Translations under genes and position numbers: made by a program | Notes under the pieces: model-generated | Seen by the model: the letters and a program-made list of their open reading frames with translations, nothing else | What the model was told of the DNA's origin: nothing | Databases searched by the model: none | In this document: positions 7,356-17,250 of the stretch, piece by piece | Layout: every line of letters starts with the position of its first letter | Position numbering within the stretch: the first letter of the stretch is position 1 | Origin: [Actinomadura] parvosata subsp. kistnae | Lineage (GTDB): Bacteria > Actinomycetota > Actinomycetes > Streptosporangiales > Streptosporangiaceae | Assembly: GCF_900323885.1 (NCBI RefSeq) | Contig: NZ_OOHJ01000022.1 | Span: 868,001 to 932,000 of the forward strand | DNA length: 64,000 nt | Reading direction: 5' to 3'

Positions 7356-8603
7356 ATGACTGAGGTGACTCTAGCCGTCGTCGGCGGGGGCCTGCGAGGG
7401 CTGACGTACGCGCGCCGCGCCCACGCCACCGGCGCGGGCCGGGTGGTGGCGGTGGCCGAACCCGACCCAGGGCGGCGGGCGGCGTTCGCGGCCGAGTTCG
7501 GGATCCGGCCCGAGCGGGCGTACGACGACTGGAAGGCGCTCGCCGCCGCCGGGCGGCTCGCGGCCGCCGCCGTCATCGCCACCCACGACCGGCTGCACAC
7601 CGACCCCGCGGTGACGCTGGCGGACCTCGGTTACCACATTCTCCTGGAGAAGCCGATGGCGACGGACGAGGAGGAATCCGTCATGATCGCCGACGCCGCC
7701 CAGCGCAACGGCATCATGCTCGCCGTCTGCCACGTGCTGCGGTACACGCCCTACACGCGGGTCGTGAAGGAACTGCTGGACTCCGGGCGGATCGGGCGGC
7801 TCGTCAGCGTCCAGCACCTCGAATCGGTGGGCTGGTGGCACCAGGCGCACTCCTTCGTGCGCGGGCACTGGCGCCGCCAGGACACCTCCGCCCCCATGCT
7901 GCTCGCCAAGGCGTGCCACGACATCGACTGGCTCGTCCACCTGTTCGGCCGGCCGCCCGTGCGGGTCTCGTCGTTCGGCTCGCTGTCCCACTTCCGCGCC
8001 TCGGAACGCCCCGCCGAAGCCGCCGACCGCTGCCTCGACTGCCCACTCGAACCCACCTGCCCGTACTCGGCGCCCCGCCTCTACCTCGGCTGCCTCGGCG
8101 ACCCCGACAGCGAGTTCTGGCCCCTGTCGGCGGTCACGCCCGGCCGCACGGAGGAGGCGGTGCTGGAGGCGCTGCGCACCGGCCCCTACGGGCGGTGCGT
8201 GTACGCCTGCGACAACGACGTCGTCGACCACCAGGAAGTCGTGATGGAGTTCGACGACGGGGCCACCTGCTCGTTCACCATGAGCGCGTTCACCCCGCTG
8301 GAGCACCGCCGCACCCGCCTGTTCGGCACCCACGGCCACATCGACGGCGACGGGCTCAGCCTGCGCGTCGTCGACTTCCGCACCGGCACCGAGGAGACCC
8401 TCCACACCCAGGACCTCACGGGGCCCTCGGCGGCGGACGGGCACGGGGGCGGCGACGAAGGGCTCACCGACGCCTTCCTCGCCGCCGTCGCCACGGGGGA
8501 CGCGTCGCTGCTGCGCTCGTCCGCGACCGAAAGCCTGATGACGCACCGCGTCGTCTGGGCCGCCGAACGCGCCCGCCACACCGCCTCCGTCGTCACCCTC
8601 TAG
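7356..8603 (+). CDS. Gfo/Idh/MocA-family NAD(P)-dependent oxidoreductase
   Basis: The 415-residue product begins with a Rossmann fold (LAVVGGGLRGLTYARRA) and carries the EKPMA motif whose Lys lies in the active site of this family. The C-terminal half shows the family's beta-sheet domain, ending in a section that selects substrate. An insertion near residues 225-240 has three Cys (CLDCPLEPTC) with unknown purpose. The family oxidises or epimerises sugars, inositols and their derivatives. Sharing the ROK operator with the importer suggests it acts on the imported sugar. ATG 7356 follows GGGGAAGG. Confidence 0.85.
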   Translation: MTEVTLAVVGGGLRGLTYARRAHATGAGRVVAVAEPDPGRRAAFAAEFGIRPERAYDDWKALAAAGRLAAAAVIATHDRLHTDPAVTLADLGYHILLEKPMATDEEESVMIADAAQRNGIMLAVCHVLRYTPYTRVVKELLDSGRIGRLVSVQHLESVGWWHQAHSFVRGHWRRQDTSAPMLLAKACHDIDWLVHLFGRPPVRVSSFGSLSHFRASERPAEAADRCLDCPLEPTCPYSAPRLYLGCLGDPDSEFWPLSAVTPGRTEEAVLEALRTGPYGRCVYACDNDVVDHQEVVMEFDDGATCSFTMSAFTPLEHRRTRLFGTHGHIDGDGLSLRVVDFRTGTEETLHTQDLTGPSAADGHGGGDEGLTDAFLAAVATGDASLLRSSATESLMTHRVVWAAERARHTASVVTL

Positions 8604-8659
8604 ACCCCACGACCCGGCGTTGCCGTAGGATCAGGCGACTTCGTGGAAGTGGTAGCGCT

Positions 8660-11600
8660 GTGGACATCCGGGTACTCGGCCCGCTGGAGATCGCCGGCGG
8701 TGACGGCCGGCCGCGCGGGATCGGCTCGCTGAAGCTGCGGACGCTGGTGAGCGCGCTGGTGCTGGCCGAGGGCCGGCCGGTGGCACCGGCCGTGCTGATC
8801 GACCGGCTGTGGGGCGACGAACCGCCGGCCGAGGCCCAGGCCTCCTTGCACTCGTACGTGTCCCACCTGCGCCGCCTGCTCGAACCCGGACGCCCGGCCG
8901 GGGCGCGCAGCCGGCTGCTCACGTTCGGGCCGGTCGGCTACACGCTGGCGATCGACCAGGAGCAGGTGGACGCGGCCCGCTTCCTGCGGCTGGCCGGGCA
9001 GGCCGAGCACGCCTCCGAGCCCGCCGAGGTCGAACGGCTCGCGGGCGAGGCGCTGGCGCTGTGGCGCGGCGAGCCGTACCAGGACCTGGACGACCAGGCG
9101 TACGTGGCCGCCGTCAGGGCGCGACTCACCGAGGCCAGGGAACGGGCCCGCGAGCTGCGCGTGAGCGCGGTCATCCGGCAGCACCGCCACGCCGAGGCGC
9201 TGGGCGAGCTGGAGGCGCTGACGCACGAGCACCCGCTGCGCGAGCGCCTGTGGGCGCTGCGCGCGCTGGCGCTCTACCGGAGCGGGCGGCAGGGCGAGGC
9301 GCTGGAGGCGCTGCGCACCGCGCGCCGGATCCTGGCCGAGGAGCTGGGTGTGGATCCGGGCGAGGAACTGCGCGCGCTGGAACGCGACATTCTGGGCCAG
9401 TCCCCCGCACTGCTGCCCGACCCGCCCCCGTCGCCGCTCGGCCAGTCCCCGCGCCGCCGGCCGACCGGTCCCCGTCGCCGCTCGGCCAGTCCCCCGCGCC
9501 GCCGGCCGACCGGTCCCCGGCACCGCTCGGGCAGTCCCCGGTGCCGCCGGCCGACCGGTCCCCGGCACCCCTCGGGCAGTCTCCGGCGCCTGCTGGGCAC
9601 GCTCCGGTGCCGCTCGGCCAGTCTCACGTGCCGCTTGGGCAGGATCCGGTGCCGCCTGGCCAGTCCCCCATGCGGCCTCGCCGGCCGCTCGCAGCGGATG
9701 GGGCGGGCGAGCGGGGGATGGCGGGGCGGCGGGAGGAGCTGGCCGCGCTGGACGGGCTGCTCGAAGCGGCCGCGGCCGGGCGGCCGGGGTTCGCGCTGAT
9801 CACCGGGGAGCCGGGCATCGGCAAGACCCGGCTGGCCGACGAGCTGGCGGGCCTGGCCCTGGCCAGAGGCTTCACGGTCGCGGTGGGGCGGTGCGCGGCG
9901 ACGGAGGGCGCGCCGGCGTTCTGGCCGTGGGCGATGGTGCTGGAACGGCTGGCCGACGCGCTGCCGCCGCTGCCCGCCGACGTGCGCGCGAACCTGCCGG
10001 GCGTCGGCTCCGCCACGGAGAACGACCCCGAAGGTGCCCGCTTCCGCACGTACGAGGCGGCGGCGCGGGCCCTGACCGCCGGGCGGGAGCCGCTGCTGGT
10101 GATCCTCGACGACCTGCACTGGGCGGACCGGTCCTCGTTGCGGCTGCTCGGCTACCTGGCCGAGAACGTCCGGGAGGGCGGGCTGGTCGTGGTGGGCACG
10201 GCCCGCGACCTCCCGCCGCCGGAGGGCACGCTGGCCGAGGCGTTCGAGGCGTTGTCGCGCCGCCAGGCCGTGCGGCTGCCCCTGTCCGGCCTGTCGGCGT
10301 CCGACCTGGCCGAGCTTGCCCCGGCGGGCACCGACGTGCGGGCACTGCGCGACCGGACGAACGGCAACCCGTTCTTCGTCACGGAGCTGCTGCGCTTCAT
10401 GGACGCCGGCCCGCGCGGCGGCGCGGCGTTGCCGCTGGGCGTGCGGGATGTCGTGCTCGGCCGGGTGGGCCGGCTGCCGGAGCCGTCCGGCGAGCTGCTG
10501 CGGGTGGCGGCGGTGGCCGGGCGGGAGTTCGACGTCGCGATCGTGGCCGAGGCCGCCGGGCTGAGCCTGGACGCGGCACTGGACCGGCTGGAGCCCGCCA
10601 TGGCCGCCGGCCTGGTCGCGGAAGGGCGGCCCGGGCGGTTCCTGTTCGTGCACGCGCTGGTGCAGGAGGCGCTGACCGAGGTGGTGCCGGTGCTGCGGCG
10701 CGCCCGGCTGCACGCCGCCGTGGCCGCCGCGATCGAGTCACGCGCCGACGGCTCCCCCGCCGGCCGGCTGGCCGCCGCCGCGCACCACTGGTTCGGGGCG
10801 ATCCCGGCCGGCCACGTCGCGCGGGCCTGGCGGGCGGCGTGGCGGGCGGCCGGCGAGGCCAGCCTCCTCCGCGCGTACGACGCCGCCGTCGAGCTGCTCG
10901 AACGCGCCGTGCGGGTGGCCGGCGACGACCCGGCGTCGAGCCCGGGCGAGCGGATGGACCTGCTGCTCGCGCTGGCGGAGGCCAGGTTCGGGGCGGGCGA
11001 CTCGGCGGGGCAGGAGGCCGAGCTGGCGCGGGTCCGCCGCCTGGCCAAGCAGGCCGGCGACCGGCGGCGCTGGATCGAGGCCGCGACCGGCTACGGCGGC
11101 CGGATCCTGCAGCCCTGGAAGGTCTACGGCCACTACGACGCCGAGCTGACGGCCGACCTGCTGGAGCTGGCCGCCGACGACACGCTGGAGCGCGCGGCCC
11201 GCGCGCGGGTGCTGGCCTGCCTGGCGCTCCAGACGTACTACGAGCCGGGACGGGAGCCGGCGCAGCGGGAGCGGTGGAGCGCCGAGGCGGCGCGGCTGGC
11301 CCGCCAGGAGAACGACGCCACGCTGCTCGGCCGGGTGCTGTTCGCCCGCTTCTACGCGCTGCTCGACCCCGAATCGGTGCACCACCGGCTGGAGGCGGGC
11401 GAGGAGATGGCCCGTACGGGGCTGGAGGCCGGCGACGACGAGCTGCGCACGATCGGGCTCGTCTGCCAGGGCGGCACGCTGCTGGAGCTGTGCCGGGTCC
11501 GGGAGGCCCTCGACGTGCTGGCCGAGGCGGAGCGGCTGGTCGGCCGGACGCACATGCCGTACCTGCGCATCATCCTGGGCTGGCTGCGGCTCGGCGTCGT

Positions 11601-12177
11601 CATCCATCAGGGCGATCTGGAGGCGGCCGAGTCGCTGCTCGCGGCCACCGCCGCCGAGCAGCGTGCCACCTCCATGTGGGGCGTCGAGTCGACCACGGCC
11701 GGCGCCGAGTACCAGGTCGCGCTCATGCGGCTGCGCCAGGGGACCGCCGGGGCGGCGCGGCCCCCGCAGGACGTCTCGCACGAGCTGCTCGACCGGTTCA
11801 ACCTCGACGCGTACGCCCACTACCTGGTCGTCATGGGCCGGCTGGAGGAGGCGCGGCGGGTGCTCGGGCCGTGGGAGCGGCAGTCCCCGATCCCTCGGAC
11901 GTTCGTCTACCTGTTCTGGCTGGTCGTCCGCTGCGAGGTGTGGGCGGTGCTGGGCGACCGGCGGGCCTGCGCCGACCTGTACGAGGAGGCGTCCCCGTAC
12001 GCCGGCCGGATGGGCATGTCCGGGCTGAGCATGCTGATGTGGCCGGTCAGCCGGTCGCTGGCGCAACTCGCCGAGGCCCTGGGCGACACCGAGGCGGCGC
12101 GGCGGCACGCCCGGCACGCCGAGGCCGTGGAACGCGAGCTCGTTCAGCCCCACAGCGCGGCCATCCGCCTGCGGTAG
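8660..12177 (+). pseudogene. Large BTAD (SARP-like) regulator with AAA-type ATPase, frame broken by one base
   Basis: Starting at GTG 8660 (VDIRVLGPLEIAGGDG), the first frame encodes an OmpR-type winged helix and a BTAD domain (about residues 1-250), as in SARP/AfsR regulators. The rest, in another frame, encodes an ATPase with Walker A GEPGIGKTR and Walker B LVILDDLHWAD, followed by a long helical repeat region to 12177. The frames change inside 45-base repeats: the first copy has CCCC (9447-9450) where the second has CCCCC (9491-9495). Adding one C restores a single 1172-residue protein. No C-terminal LuxR helix-turn-helix is present, so DNA binding would be by the N-terminal domain. The loss may be an assembly error; targets are unknown. 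Confidence 0.8.
9437..9615 (+). repeat. 45-base tandem repeats in the linker of the BTAD regulator
   Basis: CTCGG(C/G)CAG recurs at 9437, 9481, 9526 and 9571, with spacings of 44, 45 and 45 bases. Each unit encodes 15 residues of the type PLGQSPAPPADRSP, then the array degenerates. The 44-base first unit carries the single missing C that breaks the reading frame. Confidence 0.85.
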
Positions 12178-12845
12178 CGGCCCTCCGTCAGGGTGTGCAG
12201 CAGCAGCATCGGCGCCGGCGCGTTGCCGCGCACGTGAGCCTCGGCCGCGGCCGGCAGCTCACTGGTGATCCACCCGACGAGCCGGACGAGGTTGCGCAGC
12301 CCGTACTGCTTCATCAGCGCCTTGTGCATCTCCGCGTCCTCATGCGGCGTGATGTGGGCCATCATCAGCGGGATGCCCTCGGTCTCCTCGTGCGCGAGAT
12401 GCGCGCCGAGGGTGTCGGCCAGCGCGCGCAGGGCGGTGACCAGCCGCTCGCGGCCCTGCTCGGACGGGTGCGCGTCGAACGCCGCGAACGCGTCCGTGCT
12501 CTCGCGGATCCAGCGGTCGCAGGCCTCGTGCTCCGCCTCCAGGGCGTCGATCGTGCCGGCCGACCCCGGCGCCCGCTCCCGCAGCCTGGGCCAGATCGTC
12601 TCGTCCTCGGCGGTGTGGTGGTGGTGCAGGACGTACAGCACCCAGGCGTGGTGCTCACGCAGGGCGGCGATGCGGCGGCGCTCGCCGAGCGGGACGCGGG
12701 CGGTCGTGGTGAGCAGGTGGCCGAGGTCGCGGCGGAAGCCGTAGTGCGCCAGGTACATGTTGCTCATGTCGAGCGGCCCGGGTGCGGCGGCGGCCTGGCC
12801 CGGCAGCATGAGCTGCGGCACGTCCGGGTGTGCGGCGGTCCACAT
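12144..12845 (-). CDS. Hemerythrin-like HHE-domain protein
   Basis: A 233-residue protein from ATG 12845, chosen because AAGGAG lies just upstream. The central part has the HHE cation-binding pattern: HHHHTAEDETIW, LEAEHEACD and HLAHEETEG supply His and Glu ligands for a two-iron site in a four-helix bundle. Such proteins bind oxygen or sense iron and redox state; the role here is not known. The 3' end overlaps the convergent BTAD gene by 34 bases (12144-12177). Repeated TCAAG elements lie about 80-170 bases upstream. Confidence 0.8.
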   Translation of the reverse strand: MWTAAHPDVPQLMLPGQAAAAPGPLDMSNMYLAHYGFRRDLGHLLTTTARVPLGERRRIAALREHHAWVLYVLHHHHTAEDETIWPRLRERAPGSAGTIDALEAEHEACDRWIRESTDAFAAFDAHPSEQGRERLVTALRALADTLGAHLAHEETEGIPLMMAHITPHEDAEMHKALMKQYGLRNLVRLVGWITSELPAAAEAHVRGNAPAPMLLLHTLTEGRYRRRMAALWG

Positions 12846-13183
12846 GGGGTGACTCCTTGTCCTCGTTGGTCGGGTCACGTCATCGTGGCCGCCCGCCCTT
12901 GACCGATCCTGGAAGATCGTCTTCAAGAACGCCTCAAGAACCCGCCGCCCCTCCTGGAGACCACCCTCAAGGACACCTCAAGAGCCGGAGGCCACCCTCA
13001 AGGACGGCTCAGGGGGCCGCCGTCACCATGGCGGCCATGACGCCTCTCCTTCCCACGGCGGCGACGTTCCGCAGTGCCGTGGTCTGCGCCTACACCTCGC
13101 TCACGCGGGACGAGCGGCCCATCACCTGGCCCGTCACCCCGTACACCGGGCACCGCACACACGCGACCACCGGGCGCAGCACG
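12846..13183. other. Gap without a gene, holding TCAAG repeats
   Basis: No convincing coding frame is present. The left half holds the repeat cluster described separately (12923-13014). The right half (13030-13180) shows nothing recognisable apart from the downstream edge of the TetR gene. Confidence 0.5.
12923..13014 (+). repeat. Three pairs of TCAAG-type direct repeats with 11-base period
   Basis: TCAAG or TCAGG starts at 12923 and 12934, at 12967 and 12978, and at 12998 and 13009. Each pair is exactly 11 bases apart, and the second and third elements are 33 bases apart. Direct repeats with one helical turn spacing are how SARP/BTAD regulators bind DNA. The cluster lies between the hemerythrin-like gene and the TetR gene, a few hundred bases from a BTAD regulator gene. 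Part of it is also a 31-base imperfect duplication, so chance repetition is possible. Confidence 0.4.
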
Positions 13184-13777
13184 TTACGGGGTCGGGCGGG
13201 CGGTGGTGAGGAGGGTGAGGGCGGCGTCGCGGGCCAGCCGGGCCGCGTACGGTGTGCCCGGGTGCTGGTCCGCCACGACGGTGCAGCCGGTCACCAGGAC
13301 GAGCCACTGCCGGGCCAGCGCGCCGGGATCGGGCACGCCCGCGCGATCGGCGATGGAGGTGAGGAGGGCGAGGCGCCGTTCGAGGTGGCGGCCGGCCACG
13401 TCGAGCTCGGGCCCGCCGTGGTGCTGGGCGCCGGCGTTGAGGAGGGCGCAGCCGCGGAAGCCGGGCTCGGCGTGCCATCCTGACAGGGCGTCGAAGACGG
13501 CGGCGAGCTGGTCGGCCGGGTCGTCGCCGGCCGCTTCGACGGCCTCGCGCAGCCACCGGGTCACCCGTTCGCTGCGGGCTTCGAGCACCGCTTCGATGAG
13601 CCCCTCCTTGGAGCCGAAGTGCCGGTAGAGCGTTTCCTTGGAGACGCCGACGGCGGTGCACAGCTCGGCCACGCCCACCCCGTCGAGCCCGCGCTCGTAC
13701 AGGATCGGCATGGCCGTGTCGATGATCGCGGCCCGGGTGCGGTCGGGGTCGAGGGTGCTTCCCTTCGGTACAGGCAC
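13184..13777 (-). CDS. TetR/AcrR-family repressor
   Basis: The 197-residue protein has a typical N-terminal three-helix DNA-binding domain (TRAAIIDTAMPILYERGLDG, then GVSKETLYRHFGSKEGLIEA). The ligand-binding half is helical, with Cys in RGCALLNAG. It diverges from an alpha/beta hydrolase gene 68 bases away, with repeated operator-like sequence between them. This is the standard layout of a TetR repressor and the gene it controls, and the hydrolase may degrade the inducer. Confidence 0.9.
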   Translation of the reverse strand: MPVPKGSTLDPDRTRAAIIDTAMPILYERGLDGVGVAELCTAVGVSKETLYRHFGSKEGLIEAVLEARSERVTRWLREAVEAAGDDPADQLAAVFDALSGWHAEPGFRGCALLNAGAQHHGGPELDVAGRHLERRLALLTSIADRAGVPDPGALARQWLVLVTGCTVVADQHPGTPYAARLARDAALTLLTTARPTP

Positions 13778-13784
13778 CCCTAGA

Positions 13785-13832
13785 TGGTACTCATCGGTTC
13801 GATCCCTGCTATCGTACCGATCGGTTCGATCT
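13785..13832. promoter_or_regulatory. Probable TetR operator region with direct repeat
   Basis: ATCGGTTCGATC occurs at 13793-13804 and again at 13820-13831, 27 bases apart, each preceded by a GTAC. The second copy includes the perfect palindrome ACCGATCGGT. It fills the gap between the divergent TetR and hydrolase genes. Confidence 0.6.
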
Positions 13833-13845
13833 GAGGAGGAACATC

Positions 13846-14619
13846 GTGCGAGCCGCTACCCCCGCCGTGACGTTCGAGAGCGGCGGCGTGACCCTCGCGG
13901 GGCTGCTGCACCTGCCGGCCGGCCCGGGCCCGCATCCCGTCGTGCTGCTCCTGCAGGGCTTCCCCGGCAACGAGCGCAGCCTGGACCTGGCGCAGGCGCT
14001 GCGCTCGGCCGGTTACGCCGCCGTGGCCTTCCACTACCGCGGCTCCTGGGGCATGGAGGGCACCTGGTCCTGGGCGAACGTCCTGGAGGACGCCGCCACC
14101 GTGGCCCGCGCGGTGCGCGCCGAGCCGTTCGCGGCCCGCTACCGGCTCGATCCGGGCCGGCTGGCGCTGTTCGGGCACAGCGCGGGCGGGTTCGCCGCGC
14201 TGATGACCGCCGCCGCCGACCCGTCCATCCCCGCCGTCGTGTCGGTGTCGGCCTTCGACTTCGGTACGGTGGCCGCCTCCCTCGACGCGCGGACCCGCGC
14301 CGCCTACGTCGAGGACTGGGACGGCGAACTGCTGCCCCTGCGCGGCACCAGCGGCGAGGCGCTGGTGGCGGAGATGGAGCGGGCGGGCGAGGCGTGGCGC
14401 CTGGCAGGCCTGGCGCCACGGCTGGCGGGCCGGCCGGTCCTGCTGATCGGAACGTCGGAGGACGCCGTGACACCGGCGGCCGTGCACCACCGGCCGCTGG
14501 TGACGGCGTACTCAGGAGCGTTGCTCGACCATCACGAGTGGGCCACCGACCACGCCCTGTCCGATCACCGGCAGCGGCTCATCGAGACGGTGCGCGGCTT
14601 CCTCGACGGCCACCTGTGA
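13846..14619 (+). CDS. Alpha/beta hydrolase (dienelactone hydrolase-like)
   Basis: A 257-residue cytoplasmic protein with no signal peptide. The nucleophile elbow is FGHSAGG, the oxyanion region LLLQGFPGNE, and the likely catalytic His lies in LLDHHEWATDH near the end; the acid is probably in GTSEDAV. This fits the BAAT/dienelactone hydrolase side of the superfamily, which cleaves esters or C-C bonds of small molecules. GTG 13846 follows GAGGAGGA. It is probably repressed by the divergent TetR protein; its substrate is unknown. Confidence 0.82.
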   Translation: MRAATPAVTFESGGVTLAGLLHLPAGPGPHPVVLLLQGFPGNERSLDLAQALRSAGYAAVAFHYRGSWGMEGTWSWANVLEDAATVARAVRAEPFAARYRLDPGRLALFGHSAGGFAALMTAAADPSIPAVVSVSAFDFGTVAASLDARTRAAYVEDWDGELLPLRGTSGEALVAEMERAGEAWRLAGLAPRLAGRPVLLIGTSEDAVTPAAVHHRPLVTAYSGALLDHHEWATDHALSDHRQRLIETVRGFLDGHL

Positions 14620-14625
14620 CGGAGC

Positions 14626-15735
14626 TCAGCCCCACACCTCCTCGGCCGTCTCGACGATCAGCCGGAGCTTGGCGAACTGCTGCTCCTCCGTCAGCTCGTT
14701 GCCCTCGACGGTGGAGGAGAAGCCGCACTGCGGCGACAGGCAGAGCTGGTCGAGGTCGACGAACTTGGCCGCCTCATCGATGCGCCGCTTGAGCGCGTCC
14801 TTCGACTCCAGCTCGCCCCGCTTGGTGGTGACGAGCCCGAGCACGACCATCTTGCCGGGCGGCACGAACCGCAGCGGCTCGAAGCCGCCGGACCGCTCGT
14901 CGTCGAACTCCAGGAAGAAGCCGTCCACGTTCAGCTCGTTGAACAGCGCTTCCGCGACGAAGTCGTAGCCGCCGGAGGCGACCCAGGAGGAGCGGAAGTT
15001 CCCGCGGCACATGTGGGTGGTGATCGTCATGCCGGCCGGCTTGGCGGCGAGGGCGGCGTTGATCTGCTTGATGTAGCGCAGGTGCAGGTGCTCGGCGTCG
15101 TCGCCGCGCTCGGCCAGCTCGGCCCGCTGCGACGGGTCGTTGAGGTAGGCGAGGCTGGTGTCGTCGAACTGCAGGTAGGTGCAGCCGAGCGCGCCGATCC
15201 TGCGCACCTGCTCGGCGTAGGCGGCGCTGAGGTCGCGCCAGAACTCCTCGACGTCCGGGTACACGCCGGGGTCGATGGAGGCGGGACCGCCCCGGTAGTG
15301 CACCATGCTGGGCGACGGGATGGTCAGCTTGGGCACCACGCCCTCGCCGACGGTGTCACGCAGGAAGGCGAAGTCGTCGGCGAAGATGGGCTCGCTGAGC
15401 CGGATCCGGTCGTGCACGCGCAGCGCCGCGGGGGTGAACTCGATGTCGCCCTGCTGGTTGTGGAAGCGGACGGTGATCTGCTCGTCGGCGGCCTGGCCGA
15501 TGCCGTCGAGCCGGTAGATGAAGTCCATGTGCCAGGAGGCGCGGCGGAACTCGCCGTCGGTGGCGCTGCGCAGCCCGGCGTCGCGCTGTTTGCGCACCAC
15601 GTCCCTGATGGCCGCGTCCTCGGCCTCGCGCAGCGCGTCGCCGGTCAGTGTCTCGCGGGCGCGCAGCAGCTCGGCCGGGCGGAGCAGGCTGCCGACGTGG
15701 TCGGCGCGGAAGGGCGGTGTGGTACGCGTCGTCAT
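14626..15735 (-). CDS. MetE-like methyltransferase (cobalamin-independent methionine synthase family, short form)
   Basis: The 369-residue protein matches the C-terminal catalytic half of MetE, the form found as separate YxjG/YxjH-type genes. Zinc ligands appear in THMCRGN and in LCLSPQCGF. The N-terminus (FRADHVGSLLRP) is typical of the short form. It would move a methyl group to a thiol such as homocysteine; the methyl donor of short forms is uncertain. I prefer ATG 15735, six bases after GGAGG. An ATG at 15741 would give an ATGA overlap with the ligase stop but leaves no room for the ribosome site. It is co-transcribed downstream of the acyl-CoA ligase. Confidence 0.82.
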   Translation of the reverse strand: MTTRTTPPFRADHVGSLLRPAELLRARETLTGDALREAEDAAIRDVVRKQRDAGLRSATDGEFRRASWHMDFIYRLDGIGQAADEQITVRFHNQQGDIEFTPAALRVHDRIRLSEPIFADDFAFLRDTVGEGVVPKLTIPSPSMVHYRGGPASIDPGVYPDVEEFWRDLSAAYAEQVRRIGALGCTYLQFDDTSLAYLNDPSQRAELAERGDDAEHLHLRYIKQINAALAAKPAGMTITTHMCRGNFRSSWVASGGYDFVAEALFNELNVDGFFLEFDDERSGGFEPLRFVPPGKMVVLGLVTTKRGELESKDALKRRIDEAAKFVDLDQLCLSPQCGFSSTVEGNELTEEQQFAKLRLIVETAEEVWG

Positions 15736-15737
15736 GG

Positions 15738-17206
15738 TCATCCTCCATAGAGCTTTCTCAGCGGGGCCTTGAGGAGCTTGCCCGCCGCGTTCTTAGGCAG
15801 TTCAGGCACGAATTCCAGATATTTCGGGACTTTGTAGCGGGCCAGGCGGCCGTCCAGGTGCTTCAGCAGGTCGTCGGGCGAGGCCGTCGCGCCGGGGCGG
15901 AGCACCACCAGGGCCTTGCCCACCTCGCCCCACTTCTCGTCCGGCACGCCGATCACCGCGCACTCGGCGACCGCGGCGTGCTCGTACAGGGCGCTCTCCA
16001 CCTCGGCGGGATAGATGTTCTCGCCGCCAGAGATGATCATGTCCTTGACGCGGTCGGAGATGCGCACGTACCCGTCCTCGTCGGCGACGCCGATGTCCCC
16101 CGAGCGGAACCAGCCGTCGGCCGACAGCACCTCGGCGCTCTCCTCCGGTCGCCGCCAGTAGCCGGGCATCACGTTCGGGCCCTGCACGTACAGCTCGCCC
16201 GGCTCGCCGGGCGCGGCGGGCGAGCCGTCGGGCGCGACGAGCCGCACGTCGGAGAAGAAGCACGGCACCCCGGCCGAGCCGGCCTTGTCGCGCGAGCGGT
16301 CCGCGCCGAGGAACAGCGCGCCGGGCGCGGTCTCCGTCATGCCGTACCCCTGCATGAACGCCAGCCCGCGCTCCAGGTACGTCTGGATCAGCGGCTGCGG
16401 CACCGGCGCCCCGCCGCACAGCAGGTGCCGCAGGCTCGACAGGTCGGCGCCCGCCCAGCGCGGCGAGGCGGCGAGGAACTGGAACATCGTCGGCACCCCG
16501 GCGATCAGCGTCACCCGCTCGGCCTCGATCAGGTCGAACGCGCGCTCCACGTCGAACGACGGCTCCAGGATGGCCCGCCCGCCCTTGAGCACGGTCGGGA
16601 GCAGCGCCTGCCCCAGCGCCGCGATGTGGAACAGCGGCGCCCCGATCAGCGCCACCTCGTCGTGCGCCAGCGGCACGTCCACGAGCAGGTTGACCGTGTT
16701 CCAGGTGAGGTTGGCGTGGGTGAGCATGGCGCCCTTGGGCCGGCCCGTGGTGCCCGACGTGTACATGATCAGGCACACGTCGTCCTGGCTCACGGGCTCG
16801 TCGATCGGCTCGGGCGAGCCCGAGGCGAGCAGCGCCTCGTAGTCGGCGGCCCGCAGGTGGCGCCCGGCAGCCCCTCGCCGTCCCGCTCCTCGCCGAGCAC
16901 GAGCAGCGCCGGGTCGGCGTCCTCCAGGATGAAGCGCAGCTCCGGCCCGGCCAGCCGGGTGTTGAGCGGCACGAACACGGCGCCGAGCAGCCCGGCCGCG
17001 AACAGCGTCTCCACCATCGCGGGCTGGTTGGCCCCGAGGAAGGCGACCCGCTCGCCGCGCCGCACGTCGAGCGCGGAGGCCAGCCTGTTCACGCGTTCGC
17101 GCAGGTCACGATAGGTGTAGTGGTGATCCTTGTACGACAGCGCGACCGCGTCGGGCGTCATGCGTGCCCTGCGCGCCGGCCACGAGCCAATCCCCTGATT
17201 ACGCAT
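15738..17206 (-). pseudogene. Acyl-CoA/AMP ligase, frame broken by one base
   Basis: Two frames together encode a complete ANL-superfamily ligase of about 489 residues. The N-terminal part (from ATG 17206, GGGAG upstream) ends in LLVLGEERDGEGLPG. The C-terminal part has the AMP-binding loop YTSGTTGRPKG, the motif DGWFRSGDIG, the hinge RVKDMIISGGENIYP and the catalytic Lys in NAAGKLLK. Inserting one base at the CCC run 16863-16865 joins them as LPGRHLRAADY with nothing missing. In the cell it would activate a carboxylic acid to its CoA thioester. Lying next to a PaaX regulator and a LIV-type importer, it probably activates the imported acid. Decay and assembly error are both possible; the intact motifs favour error. 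Confidence 0.82.
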
Positions 17207-17250
17207 TCGGCGACTCCCGGGACCCAAGTTAGGCCACTATGCGATTGCTG

